Source of the DNA: Planctomycetota bacterium
Lineage (GTDB): Bacteria; Planctomycetota; Phycisphaerae; Tepidisphaerales; Tepidisphaeraceae
DNA length: 14,307 nt
Direction of reading: 5' to 3'
Assembly: GCA_023417885.1 (NCBI GenBank)
Contig: JAEZED010000098.1
Location: forward strand, 1-14,307
Both the position numbers and the translations under genes were made by a program. The notes beneath the pieces are model-generated. The model did not search any database and had not been told where the DNA came from. It saw only the letters and a program-made list of their open reading frames with translations. Positions 1 to 6,043 of the stretch are shown here, piece by piece. Numbering within the stretch: the first letter of the stretch is position 1; every line of letters starts with the position of its first letter.

Positions 1-2138
1 GGGTCGGTCTTGCCCAGCTCCTCCATCGCCTGCCGGCGCGAGAGCTTGATGCGGCCCTGCTCGTCGATGAGGATGACCTTCACATCCACCTGGTCGCCGA
101 CCTTCAGGTAATCCGTCACGCGCTCCACGTAGTTGTTGGAAAGCTCCGAGACGTGCACCAGGCCGTCGGTCTCGGGCGCGATCTCCACGAACGCGCCGAA
201 GTCCTTGATCGACACGACCTCGCCCTGGTAGATGCGCCCGACCTGCACCTGCATCGTCATCGCCTCGATGATGCCGCGGGCCTTCTCGGCGTCGCCCGGC
301 GGGACGCTGGCGATGAAGACCGTGCCGTCGTCCTCGATGTCGATCTTGACGCCGCACTCCTCCTGGATCTTGCGGATCATCTTGCCCGACGGGCCAATGA
401 CCTTGCCGATCTTCTCCGGGTCGATCTTGATCGTCAGGAGGCGCGGGGCGTACTCGCTGATCTGCGACCGCGGGGCGCTGATCGCCTTATTCATCGTCTC
501 CAGGATCTTCATCCGCGCGTCGCGCGCCCGGTGAAGCGTCTCCCGGATCACCTCGATCGGCAGGCCCTCGATCTTGATGTCGAGCTGGATCGCCGTGATT
601 CCCTCGTCCGTGCCGCAGACCTTGAAGTCCATGTCGCCGTACCCGTCCTCCTCGCCGAGGATGTCCGTCATCAGGTGGTACTTGGCCTTCTTGCCCTCAC
701 CGTCCTTGATCAGCCCGACGCTGATGCCCGCGACCGCCGTCGTGATCGGGACGCCGGCGTCCATCAGGCTCAGGCTGCCGCAGCAGGCAGACGCCATCGA
801 GCTCGAGCCGTTGCTCTCGGTGATGTCGCTGATGATCCGCACGGTGTACGGAAACTCCTCCACCTCCGGCAGCACGGCGATCAGCGCACGCTCGGCCAGC
901 GCCCCGTGACCCAGCTCGCGACGGCTCACGCCGCCCAGGCGGCGCACTTCGCCGACGGAGTAGGGCGGGAAGTTGTAATGGAGCATGAACTTCTGGCTGT
1001 ATTCCTCGGTCAGCCCGTCGACCAGCTGCTCGTCGCCGCTGGTGCCGAGGGTGACGGTGCACAGGCTCTGCGTCTCCCCGCGGGTGAAGAGCGCGCTGCC
1101 GTGCACACGCGGGATCACGCCCACGTCGCAGGAGATCGGGCGGATGTCGTCCATGCCGCGGCCGTCGGGACGCACGCCCTCGAGGATCAGCTCGCGCGTC
1201 GCCAGCTTCTCCACCTTGCTGAACAGCTCGCCGATCTTCTTGGCGCGGGCCCGGTGGTTCATCGCCTGCATGTAGGAAGCATCCTCACCGGGCTCGGGCG
1301 CCAGCGCCTCGAGCACTTCCTTCCTGATCGCCTTGATCCGCTCGCCGCGCTCGGCCTTGCCGGGCTCTCCCTTGGCCTTCTTGATCTTGTCGTGGGCCGC
1401 CTTCTTCACGGCCTTGAAAAGCTCCTCCTCCGGCTCGGGCCTGTTCTCCCAGACCTTCTCCTTGCTGGACTGCTTCACCAGCTCGCCGATCAGCTCGCAG
1501 ATCTCCTGCACCGCCTTGTGGCCGAACTCGATCAGGTCCGCCACCTCGTCCTCGGGAAGCTCGTAGGCCCCGACCTCGATCATGTTCACGTAGTTCGCCG
1601 TGCCCGCCACCACCAGGTCGATGTCGCTCTCGTCCATCTCCTGCACCGTCGGCATCAGCACCGGCTTCTCGTCGATGCTCCCCACCCGCACGTGCCCCGT
1701 CGGGCCGTCGAACGGGATGTCGCTGATCGCCAGCGCCGCGCTCGCCGCGATCCCCGCCAGCACGTCCGGGTCGTTCTGCCCGTCAAAGCTCAGCACGTTC
1801 AGGTGGATCTGCACCTCGTCCTTGAACTCGTCCGGAAACAGCGGGCGCAGCGGGCGATCCACCAGCCGCATCGTCAGGATTTCCTTGTTGGTCGGACGCC
1901 CCTCGCGCTTCATGAAGCCGCCGGGGAACTTCCCCGCGGCGCTGCGACGCTCCTTGTACTCCACCTGGAGGGGGAAGAAGTCGATTCCCTCGCGCGGATT
2001 GGCGCGGGCGACCGCCCCCAGAACCACCGTCTCGCCATACTGCACCGTCACGCTGCCGGCGGTCAGCTTGGCGATGCTGCCGGTCTCGATGGAGAGCGTG
2101 CGTCCGCCGATCTCGCGTTCAACTCTGATTTTCTGCAT
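1..2138 (-). CDS. pnp: Polyribonucleotide nucleotidyltransferase (PNPase), C-terminus cut by window edge
   Basis: PNPase is a trimeric phosphorolytic 3'-5' exoribonuclease of mRNA decay, acting in the cytoplasm. I read 712 codons from the ATG at 2138 to the window edge; the frame is open at base 1, so the 3' end is missing. The protein starts MQKIRVEREIGGRTLSIETG, a typical first RNase PH domain. The second RNase PH domain carries ITESNGSSSMASACCG and a GDMDFKVCGTDEG stretch with the expected acidic pair (D502, D504). A KH domain with the GPSG loop lies near residues 579-584, and an S1 domain begins at GRIYQGEVV (about 633) and includes FGAFVEI. The order PH1-helical-PH2-KH-S1 and the near-full length fit the family. 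A GAAGG stretch 8 nt before the ATG is a plausible ribosome binding site. It lies downstream of rpsO on the same strand, the common bacterial arrangement. Function is certain; only the end is unseen. Confidence 0.97.
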   Translation of the reverse strand, partial: MQKIRVEREIGGRTLSIETGSIAKLTAGSVTVQYGETVVLGAVARANPREGIDFFPLQVEYKERRSAAGKFPGGFMKREGRPTNKEILTMRLVDRPLRPLFPDEFKDEVQIHLNVLSFDGQNDPDVLAGIAASAALAISDIPFDGPTGHVRVGSIDEKPVLMPTVQEMDESDIDLVVAGTANYVNMIEVGAYELPEDEVADLIEFGHKAVQEICELIGELVKQSSKEKVWENRPEPEEELFKAVKKAAHDKIKKAKGEPGKAERGERIKAIRKEVLEALAPEPGEDASYMQAMNHRARAKKIGELFSKVEKLATRELILEGVRPDGRGMDDIRPISCDVGVIPRVHGSALFTRGETQSLCTVTLGTSGDEQLVDGLTEEYSQKFMLHYNFPPYSVGEVRRLGGVSRRELGHGALAERALIAVLPEVEEFPYTVRIISDITESNGSSSMASACCGSLSLMDAGVPITTAVAGISVGLIKDGEGKKAKYHLMTDILGEEDGYGDMDFKVCGTDEGITAIQLDIKIEGLPIEVIRETLHRARDARMKILETMNKAISAPRSQISEYAPRLLTIKIDPEKIGKVIGPSGKMIRKIQEECGVKIDIEDDGTVFIASVPPGDAEKARGIIEAMTMQVQVGRIYQGEVVSIKDFGAFVEIAPETDGLVHVSELSNNYVERVTDYLKVGDQVDVKVILIDEQGRIKLSRRQAMEELGKTD

Positions 2139-2177
2139 CTGGATAGCCTTCAGCCGCCCGTGCCATTGGGTTCCGGG

Positions 2178-2242
2178 GCCACAGATGGACAGATCCGGGG
2201 AGTCGCGGCAGAAGCGAGTCCGCGGGTGTGTGCATCTGTGGC
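2178..2242 (-). promoter_or_regulatory. Inverted repeat in the pnp 5' leader (candidate long-range hairpin)
   Basis: GCCACAGATG at 2178-2187 and CATCTGTGGC at 2233-2242 are a perfect 10-bp inverted repeat separated by 45 nt. A smaller CGCGG/CCGCG stem (2204-2208 and 2219-2223) lies inside. It sits 40-104 nt upstream of the pnp start codon, so it would fold in the pnp leader RNA. In enterobacteria the pnp leader forms a stem-loop that RNase III and PNPase use for autoregulation; a similar role here is only inferred from position. Confidence 0.4.
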
Positions 2243-2340
2243 GGGAGCGATTCTCGTTGCGCGCGGCCGGGCGGGAGGGGCCGGCGTCGAGATCGCCCGC
2301 GGGTGGGGCATTGCCCCGTCGTCGAGACGTTTGATGTGAT

Positions 2341-2370
2341 CCCCGCCGATCCGGGGAGACGGCGGCGGGG
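2341..2370 (-). other. GC-rich hairpin in the rpsO-pnp intergenic region
   Basis: CCCCGCCG (2341-2348) pairs perfectly with CGGCGGGG (2363-2370) around a 14-nt loop. It lies just beyond the rpsO terminator-like hairpin in the direction of transcription. It could be a second stem of a composite terminator or an RNA-processing site. It has no U-tract of its own, so it is not called a terminator by itself. Confidence 0.35.
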
Positions 2371-2382
2371 GCAACAAGACAC

Positions 2383-2406
2383 AAGGCACGGGCTTGCCCG
2401 TGCCTT
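2383..2406 (-). terminator. Terminator or attenuator hairpin after rpsO
   Basis: AAGGCACGGG (2383-2392) and CCCGTGCCTT (2397-2406) form a perfect 10-bp stem with a 4-nt loop, 13 nt past the rpsO stop codon. On the minus strand it is followed by GTGTCTTGTTG, a T-biased but imperfect tail. This fits an intrinsic terminator of moderate strength that may let some transcripts read through into pnp. Confidence 0.65.
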
Positions 2407-2419
2407 GCGCGATGAACCG

Positions 2420-2689
2420 TTATTTTCTCAGGCCGAGGCGCCCGATCAGCGCCTGGTACCGCGCCCGGTCACGCTGCATCAGGTACTTCAGCAGGTGGGA
2501 GCGCTTGCTGACCATCTTCAGAAGGCCGCGCCGGCTGGCGAAGTCCTTCTTGTGGGTCTTCATGTGCTCGGTCAGGTAGTTGATCCGGTTGGTCAGGATC
2601 GCCACCTGCACCTCCGGGCTGCCGGTGTCGTTGTCCGCGGTGCGGTAGTCGGTGATGATCTGCTGCTTGTCGTCTGTGGCCAGGGCCAT
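2420..2689 (-). CDS. rpsO: 30S ribosomal protein S15
   Basis: S15 binds the central domain of 16S rRNA early in assembly of the small-subunit platform. The 89-residue protein matches the family length exactly and shows the diagnostic segments NDTGSPEVQVAILT, HKKDFASRRGLLKMVSKR, LLKYL and a C-terminal RLGLRK. I chose the ATG at 2689 because GGAG lies 8 nt upstream and the product then starts MALATDDKQ, as family members do. An upstream in-frame GTG at 2698 overlaps that Shine-Dalgarno sequence and would add three residues (MPR), so it is unlikely. The gene is followed by a strong hairpin and then pnp, as in many bacteria. Confidence 0.98.
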   Translation of the reverse strand: MALATDDKQQIITDYRTADNDTGSPEVQVAILTNRINYLTEHMKTHKKDFASRRGLLKMVSKRSHLLKYLMQRDRARYQALIGRLGLRK

Positions 2690-2856
2690 GCGAGGCACTC
2701 CAAGTCACCCGCCGGCGAGCCGGAAGCGAATCCAGCCTGCCCGGGGGTCGAGCCTGTTTGAAAATCGCCCGCGGCACAGCGCCGGGGCGGGACGAGAAGC
2801 CTAGGAGCCCGCCCCCGCCTTTGCAAGACCGCCCCGGCCCCGCCCCGGGTGCGGGG

Positions 2857-2884
2857 AAGAAGCGAGAAGTGAGAAGCGGGAAGC
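2857..2884. repeat. Imperfect 7-bp tandem repeat, four units
   Basis: Four consecutive heptamers AAGAAGC, GAGAAGT, GAGAAGC and GGGAAGC occupy 2857-2884, with partial continuation as GAGCC. The run is purine-only apart from one base per unit on the plus strand. It is not within a supported gene and its function is unknown. Confidence 0.7.
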
Positions 2885-2904
2885 GAGCCAGAGGGGAGAC
2901 GCGC

Positions 2905-2929
2905 GGGAGGGCGAGGCTCCTGCAGAGCC
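2905..2929. repeat. REP-like palindromic unit
   Basis: The plus strand reads GGGAGGGCGAGGCTCC followed by TGCAGAGCC; its right part, GGCTC-CTGCA-GAGCC (2915-2929), is a 5-bp stem with a 5-nt loop. From memory, very similar 'gggagggcgaggctcctgc' units are scattered through planctomycete and verrucomicrobial genomes, where they create spurious peptide strings such as GSAGASPSR, which is readable here on the minus strand. Only one copy lies in this window, so membership of a dispersed family is recall, not observation. Confidence 0.45.
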
Positions 2930-2971
2930 GGCCTGCCCCCCGGCTCCCTCGGCCACTTCGACGTGGACGTT

Positions 2972-3000
2972 CAACGCCGCCTCCGCCATCGGCGGCGTTG
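2972..3000. repeat. 10-bp inverted repeat with 9-nt loop
   Basis: CAACGCCGCC (2972-2981) and GGCGGCGTTG (2991-3000) are perfectly complementary around TCCGCCATC. An alternative inner stem CCGCC-ATC-GGCGG (2983-2995) is also possible. There is no T-run on either side, so a terminator role is not supported. It belongs to the same repeat-rich block as the neighbouring tandem repeats. Confidence 0.6.
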
Positions 3001-3010
3001 GCTCCGGCCC

Positions 3011-3050
3011 CTTCGTCGCTCCGTCTCTTCGTCGCTTCGTCGCTCTCCGG
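3011..3050. repeat. 8-bp tandem repeat (CTTCGTCG units)
   Basis: Five octamers follow one another: CTTCGTCG, CTCCGTCT, CTTCGTCG, CTTCGTCG, CTCTCCGG. Three are identical and the others are diverged. On the minus strand this reads as CGACGAAG units. The last units merge into the left copy of the 28-bp direct repeat. Confidence 0.7.
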
Positions 3051-3063
3051 CCCACTACCCGTT
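3036..3063. repeat. Left copy of 28-bp direct repeat flanking the small-ORF island
   Basis: This 28-bp sequence matches 3724-3751 at 27 of 28 positions; the only difference is A at 3054 versus G at 3742. The match ends sharply on both sides. The right copy contains the last codons and stop of the response-regulator gene, so this left copy is a duplicated fragment of that gene's 3' end (it still reads Asn-Gly-stop on the minus strand). Copy starts are 688 bp apart. Such a layout fits insertion, or duplication, of the intervening DNA at the gene's 3' end. Confidence 0.75.
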
Positions 3064-3089
3064 GCGACTTGGGCGTACCATCGATCATC

Positions 3090-3278
3090 ATGCCCGAGCG
3101 GAAACACGACGCACACCTGGTCTTGGTTGGGTGGTTCCATACCCATCCATTTTTCGACTCGGACCCGAGCCCTGCGGATGAGGGAATTTCAGATGATTGG
3201 GGCGTTCCCGGCATCATAAGGCGGGCGAGCGGTCTCAAGTTCTTCGGGCCGGACGAGAGTCCCGACGTGCGAGGTTGA
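3090..3278 (+). CDS. Short JAMM-motif (JAB/MPN-like) protein, probably a 3' remnant of a larger gene
   Basis: The 62-residue product contains VGWFHTHP followed by the exact JAMM spacing H-x-H-x7-S-x2-D (H17, H19, S27, D30), the zinc site of JAB/MPN metallopeptidases. The tail GVPGIIRRASGLKFFGPD resembles the end of JAB-like domains found at the C-termini of RHS/toxin-type proteins; that comparison is from memory. JAMM enzymes need a glutamate on an earlier strand, in a domain of roughly 120 residues or more. Only 16 residues precede the first His, so the front half is missing and hydrolytic activity is doubtful. The ATG at 3090 is preceded by TACCAT 8 nt upstream; a TTG at 3069 is an alternative start. 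A downstream ORF begins 28 nt after its stop. GC is clearly lower than in neighbouring genes, and the ATA and AGG codons in IIRR are unusual here, suggesting transfer. It could be a pseudogene or a genuine microprotein. Confidence 0.55.
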   Translation: MPERKHDAHLVLVGWFHTHPFFDSDPSPADEGISDDWGVPGIIRRASGLKFFGPDESPDVRG

Positions 3279-3306
3279 TCGCGCTCAACTTGCAAAGGTC
3301 CAACAG

Positions 3307-3669
3307 ATGCGACATCGTGCTGATCATCGTCGTCACCTTGCAATGACGGGCTTCGCCGTCGCCTGCCTGGCCTTCGCCGGAATTTCCCTCCGCGCCCAAC
3401 CCGGGCCCGCCACGGGCCCCTCAACCCAGCCAACGACGCGCATGTCAGATCCGACATTCTCCGAACTGGTCGAACGAGCTGAGGCGTTTGCAAGACAACG
3501 GCATCCGGAAGTTAAGTATGATTTCACCTTGCCGGCCAGGATCACGAGGCATGATGCGCACTGGGAGGTCACCTGGATCTTGACCCACCCGCGCGCCGCA
3601 GGCGGAATGCCCGTTGTGAGGTTGAGCAGGGCGACCCTGGAAGTCGTGTCGGCAGAGTTCAACGAGTGA
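3307..3669 (+). CDS. Small exported protein of unknown function
   Basis: This 120-residue protein is not recognised with confidence. It has a basic start (MRHRADHRRH), a hydrophobic core at about residues 13-27 (MTGFAVACLAFAGIS) and a likely signal-peptidase site after SLRA, so the mature part should lie outside the cytoplasm. The mature region starts with a Pro/Thr-rich linker, then a helix (SELVERAEAFARQRHP) and a strand-rich end with HWEVTWIL and AGGMPVVRLSRATLEVV. A 'W-x-V ... GG ... v-x-l' ending is reminiscent of small NTF2-like or PepSY-like domains, including some immunity proteins, but this is a weak resemblance. AAAGG 8 nt before the ATG supports the start at 3307; the internal ATG at 3343 would also keep the hydrophobic core. 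It follows the JAMM fragment by 28 nt in the same low-GC island, so the two were probably acquired together. Confidence 0.7.
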   Translation: MRHRADHRRHLAMTGFAVACLAFAGISLRAQPGPATGPSTQPTTRMSDPTFSELVERAEAFARQRHPEVKYDFTLPARITRHDAHWEVTWILTHPRAAGGMPVVRLSRATLEVVSAEFNE

Positions 3670-3723
3670 GGCTGGCTGACAAAGGCGCACGATGCAGGGG
3701 ACAGGCGCCAAGGCGTATCGGCG

Positions 3724-3751
3724 TTCGTCGCTCTCCGGCCCGCTACCCGTT
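3724..3751. repeat. Right copy of 28-bp direct repeat, overlapping the response-regulator 3' end
   Basis: This is the partner of 3036-3063 (27/28 identical). It spans the last two codons and the TAG stop (3743-3745) of the minus-strand response regulator plus 19 bases beyond it. Because it is part of an intact gene, this copy is probably the original and the left copy the duplicate. Confidence 0.75.
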
Positions 3752-4183
3752 CTCCTGGATGATCTCTTCCGCCCGCGTCAGCAGCTTCTCCAGGCTGGCG
3801 GGCTTGTGGAAGTAGTCGTTCACGCCGCGGGCCTCGGCGTACATTTGGTGACGCATCCCCTCGTTGGCCGTCAGCATGATGATGTACGGCTTCTCGCTGG
3901 GGAGCTTGTCGGCCTTGAGCTTCTCGAGCACGAGAAACCCGCTGCGCCCGGGGAGCATCATGTCGAGGACGATGAGATCCGGCTGCTCGCGCTGGGCGAC
4001 CTCGATGGCCTTGTTGCCGTTGCGGCTGGTGTAGAGCTGGCACCCGGTCGGCTCGAACGCCGCCTGGAGCGTCTGGAGCACGTCGTAATCGTCGTCGACG
4101 AGGAGGATCTTGCGGCCCTTGAGCGGGCTGGGGTCGTCGTTCGACCGGCGCGCGGGCATGTTGGCGGCGGGAGTGGCGCTCAT
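3743..4183 (-). CDS. Single-domain response regulator (receiver-only)
   Basis: This 146-residue protein is a phosphoacceptor of two-component signalling with no output domain, so it probably acts by protein contact. After a flexible Pro/Ala/Ser-rich start (about 1-22), the receiver begins at GRKILLVDDDYDVL with the acidic pocket at D30-D32. The phosphorylated Asp is D74 in LIVLDMMLPG, the switch Thr is T105 in IIMLTANEG, and the conserved Lys is K127 in YFHKPAS. All signature residues are present. I chose the ATG at 4183. A TTG 33 nt upstream (4216) keeps the frame, but neither start has a good Shine-Dalgarno sequence, and a -10-like hexamer 8 nt before 4183 suggests a leaderless start. No histidine kinase lies in the window. 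It is divergent from murI. Its 3' end was duplicated to the other side of the neighbouring island. Confidence 0.93.
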   Translation of the reverse strand: MSATPAANMPARRSNDDPSPLKGRKILLVDDDYDVLQTLQAAFEPTGCQLYTSRNGNKAIEVAQREQPDLIVLDMMLPGRSGFLVLEKLKADKLPSEKPYIIMLTANEGMRHQMYAEARGVNDYFHKPASLEKLLTRAEEIIQENG

Positions 4184-4191
4184 GTGGCGTG

Positions 4192-4221
4192 ATTCTCTGC
4201 GTGCATTCTCCGACAAGTCAA
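4192..4221 (-). promoter_or_regulatory. Candidate promoter of the response-regulator gene
   Basis: On the minus strand TTGACT (4221-4216) is followed after 18 nt by GAGAAT (4197-4192), 5/6 and 4/6 matches to the housekeeping sigma consensus. The -10 ends 8 nt before the ATG at 4183, so transcription would begin at or next to the start codon. It lies in the 161-bp gap shared with divergent murI. Confidence 0.35.
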
Positions 4222-4344
4222 GCTAAAACAGGAACAGGGTCGATGTCAGGCAGGAGCGGTCCGAAACCCCTTCGGCCGCCACGCCCGCCGACCCCCCGGG
4301 CGGCCCATGGACGGGCCGGCGCAACACGCGCAAGGACTGCGCAG

Positions 4345-5280
4345 ATGAATGCCTCGCCAACCCTCGCACCGGCGGCAAGCCCGCTGGCTCCCATCCTCCT
4401 CATCGACAGCGGCCTGGGCGGCCTCACCGTCGCCCGCGCCATCCGGCGCGCCCTGCCCCACGAGAAGCTCCTCTATTTCGGCGACACCGCCCGCGTGCCC
4501 TACGGCACCAAGAGCGGCCGCACGATCACGACTTACGTCGCCCAGATTCTCCGATACCTCGCCGGCTTCGAGCCCAAGCACGTCGTCATCGCCTGCAACA
4601 GCGCCAGCGCCGTCGCCATCCCCAGCCTGCGCCAGCAGTTCCCCGGCCTCAGCATCGCCGGCGTCATCGAGCCCGGCGCCCGCGCCGCCGCCCGGGCCGC
4701 CGCCGACAACCCGCGCCCCGTCTTCGCCGTCATCGCCACCCCGGCGACCATCCGCAGCCGCGCCTACGAGAAGGCCATCGCCCACCGACGCAGCAAGGGA
4801 TCGATCGTACAGAAAGCCACGCCGCTGCTGGTTCCGCTCATCGAGGACGGCCGCGCCGGCGACGATCCCCTCGTCACCCTCTGCCTGAAGCAGTACCTCC
4901 TGCCCCTGAAGCAGCATCGCCCGCAGGTGATGGTGCTCGGCTGCACGCACTACCCGATCCTCCACGAGCCGATCCAGCGCATCATGGGGCGGGACTGCCG
5001 CGTCGTTGACTCGGCGGAGGCTTGCGCCGAGGATGTCGCCGCCCGGCTTACCGCTGCCGGCCTGCTCCGCCCGGCCATGGCCGATGCCCTGGACCCCCAG
5101 CCGTCGCTGCGGCTCTTCGCCAGCGACGAGTCGCCGAGGCTGGCGGAGATGGCTCACCGGTTCCTCGGCGAGCCGGTGGCGGAGGCGAAGGTCGTCTCCC
5201 CCGACCGGCTCTACGAGATGAGCCGGCCCGGCGGCAGGGCACGTGCCGCCGCCCAGGACAAGCGCCGTCTCTCCGCCTGA
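4345..5280 (+). CDS. murI: Glutamate racemase
   Basis: The enzyme interconverts L- and D-glutamate, supplying D-Glu for peptidoglycan in the cytoplasm. The 311-residue product shows the Asp/Glu racemase signatures: IDSGLGGLTV (D21), GDTARVPYG, IACNSASA with catalytic C84, and LGCTHYP with the second catalytic C200 and H202. The family more often has ACNT at the first cysteine; Ser here is a mild change. It is somewhat longer than usual (about 265-290), mainly from a Pro/Ala-rich N-terminus and a C-terminal tail after DRLYEM. The start at 4345 is firm: AAGGA lies 8 nt upstream, while the frame extension back to 4189 is low-complexity and without a ribosome site. Its TGA overlaps the ATG of the next gene by one base, implying translational coupling. 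Peptidoglycan was long disputed in planctomycetes, so its presence is informative. Confidence 0.96.
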   Translation: MNASPTLAPAASPLAPILLIDSGLGGLTVARAIRRALPHEKLLYFGDTARVPYGTKSGRTITTYVAQILRYLAGFEPKHVVIACNSASAVAIPSLRQQFPGLSIAGVIEPGARAAARAAADNPRPVFAVIATPATIRSRAYEKAIAHRRSKGSIVQKATPLLVPLIEDGRAGDDPLVTLCLKQYLLPLKQHRPQVMVLGCTHYPILHEPIQRIMGRDCRVVDSAEACAEDVAARLTAAGLLRPAMADALDPQPSLRLFASDESPRLAEMAHRFLGEPVAEAKVVSPDRLYEMSRPGGRARAAAQDKRRLSA

Positions 5281-6032
5281 TGCTCCGAACGATGGCTCAC
5301 CCTGTTCCAAAACTCGCCGCCGGCCTCGTCTCCGCGCTCCTGCTGTGTTCCGGGTGCAACCAGACAGCGGCGAGCGATCCGTTCGCCCGGCAGGACCCGA
5401 ATGTGGAGCTCCAGGGCCTGGCGGTCGTGGCGGCGGGGGCGCTGGGGCAACTGGGCATCACCCTCAATGACACTGCCGCGGCGCTGCGGGGGGATTCGCC
5501 GCGGTACCTGGAGTGGGCCCAGACGCTCAACAGCCCGGACTCGCGCGCGGACGAGCTGCGCGAGGCGATGCTGGGCCTGGTGCGCTACGAGCACGGGCGC
5601 GAGCCGCCGTACACCGATGCCTACATGCATTTCGCGGACAACTCGCCCCACGGCCTGGTGCGCGCAAGCGCCATCCGCGCCCTGAACATCAGCCGCAACG
5701 AGTCGGCGACGCCCCTCTTCATCCGGCGCCTGTCGGACGAGGAGGCCCGCGTGCGCCTCGAGGCGGCCAAGGCGCTTGCGAACATCCCGGACGAGGCGGC
5801 GGTCGAGGCGCTCACCGCCCGGGCGACGGATGTGCAGGAGAACCTGGACGTCCGACTGGCATCGGTCGCGGCGCTGAGCCGGTACCAGGCGCCCGGCTCG
5901 CTCCAGGCGCTGGTGCGCCTGCTGGAGGAGGACGACTTCTCCCTCGCCTGGCAGGCACGGCGCTCGCTCGTGACGGCGACGGGGCAGGATCACGGCTACA
6001 GCATCGACGACTGGCGCCGCGCCGTCGGTTGA
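5280..6032 (+). CDS. HEAT-repeat lipoprotein
   Basis: This 250-residue protein starts with a basic/hydrophobic signal (KLAAGLVSALLLCSGC) ending in a lipobox-like LCSGC. Lipidation at C26 would anchor it in the membrane facing the periplasm; Cys at -3 makes the lipobox slightly atypical. From about residue 119 to 235 the sequence consists of HEAT/PBS-lyase-type helical pairs, e.g. GLVRASAIRALNI, ARVRLEAAKALANI and DVRLASVAALSRY, which usually mediate protein contacts. It closes with TGQDHGYSIDDWRRAV, a Trp-containing ending I recall from planctomycete HEAT proteins. It has no catalytic motif. The start overlaps the murI stop (TGATG); an internal ATG at 5292 is an alternative. Co-translation with murI hints at an envelope role, but that is inference. 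Confidence 0.85.
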   Translation: MLRTMAHPVPKLAAGLVSALLLCSGCNQTAASDPFARQDPNVELQGLAVVAAGALGQLGITLNDTAAALRGDSPRYLEWAQTLNSPDSRADELREAMLGLVRYEHGREPPYTDAYMHFADNSPHGLVRASAIRALNISRNESATPLFIRRLSDEEARVRLEAAKALANIPDEAAVEALTARATDVQENLDVRLASVAALSRYQAPGSLQALVRLLEEDDFSLAWQARRSLVTATGQDHGYSIDDWRRAVG

Positions 6033-6043
6033 GCAGGTTGATC

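Larger units (their letters stand above)
2690..3063. other. Gene-free, repeat-rich intergenic stretch
   Basis: About 370 bases separate rpsO from the small island ORFs. I see no convincing protein here: open frames cross it on both strands only because it is GC-rich and made of short repeats. It must contain the rpsO promoter, but no clear -35/-10 pair stands out. From 2857 onwards it is a chain of short-period repeats and hairpins, listed separately, ending in a copy of the neighbouring response-regulator gene's 3' end. Confidence 0.6.

Noticed and set aside
153..2339. A 728-codon plus-strand open frame rich in Asp, His, Leu and Arg
   Set aside because: It is exactly antisense to pnp, whose protein is unmistakable. 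Its composition is what the complement of a high-GC gene gives, and it has no recognisable domain.
2857..3063. Possible CRISPR array
   Set aside because: The repeats are 7-8 bp in direct tandem without spacers, and no cas genes are nearby.
3062..3081. TTGCGA and TACCAT as a full promoter for the JAMM ORF
   Set aside because: The two hexamers are only 8 nt apart, far too close for a sigma-70-type promoter; only the -10-like part is considered.
2801..3493. Long minus-strand open frames through the repeat block
   Set aside because: They are built from simple repeats and cross the plus-strand JAMM and exported-protein ORFs, and no domain is visible.
4189..4344. N-terminal extension of murI by 52 residues
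   Set aside because: The extension is Pro/Arg/Ala low-complexity, has no ribosome site at its start, and a clear AAGGA lies 8 nt before the ATG at 4345.
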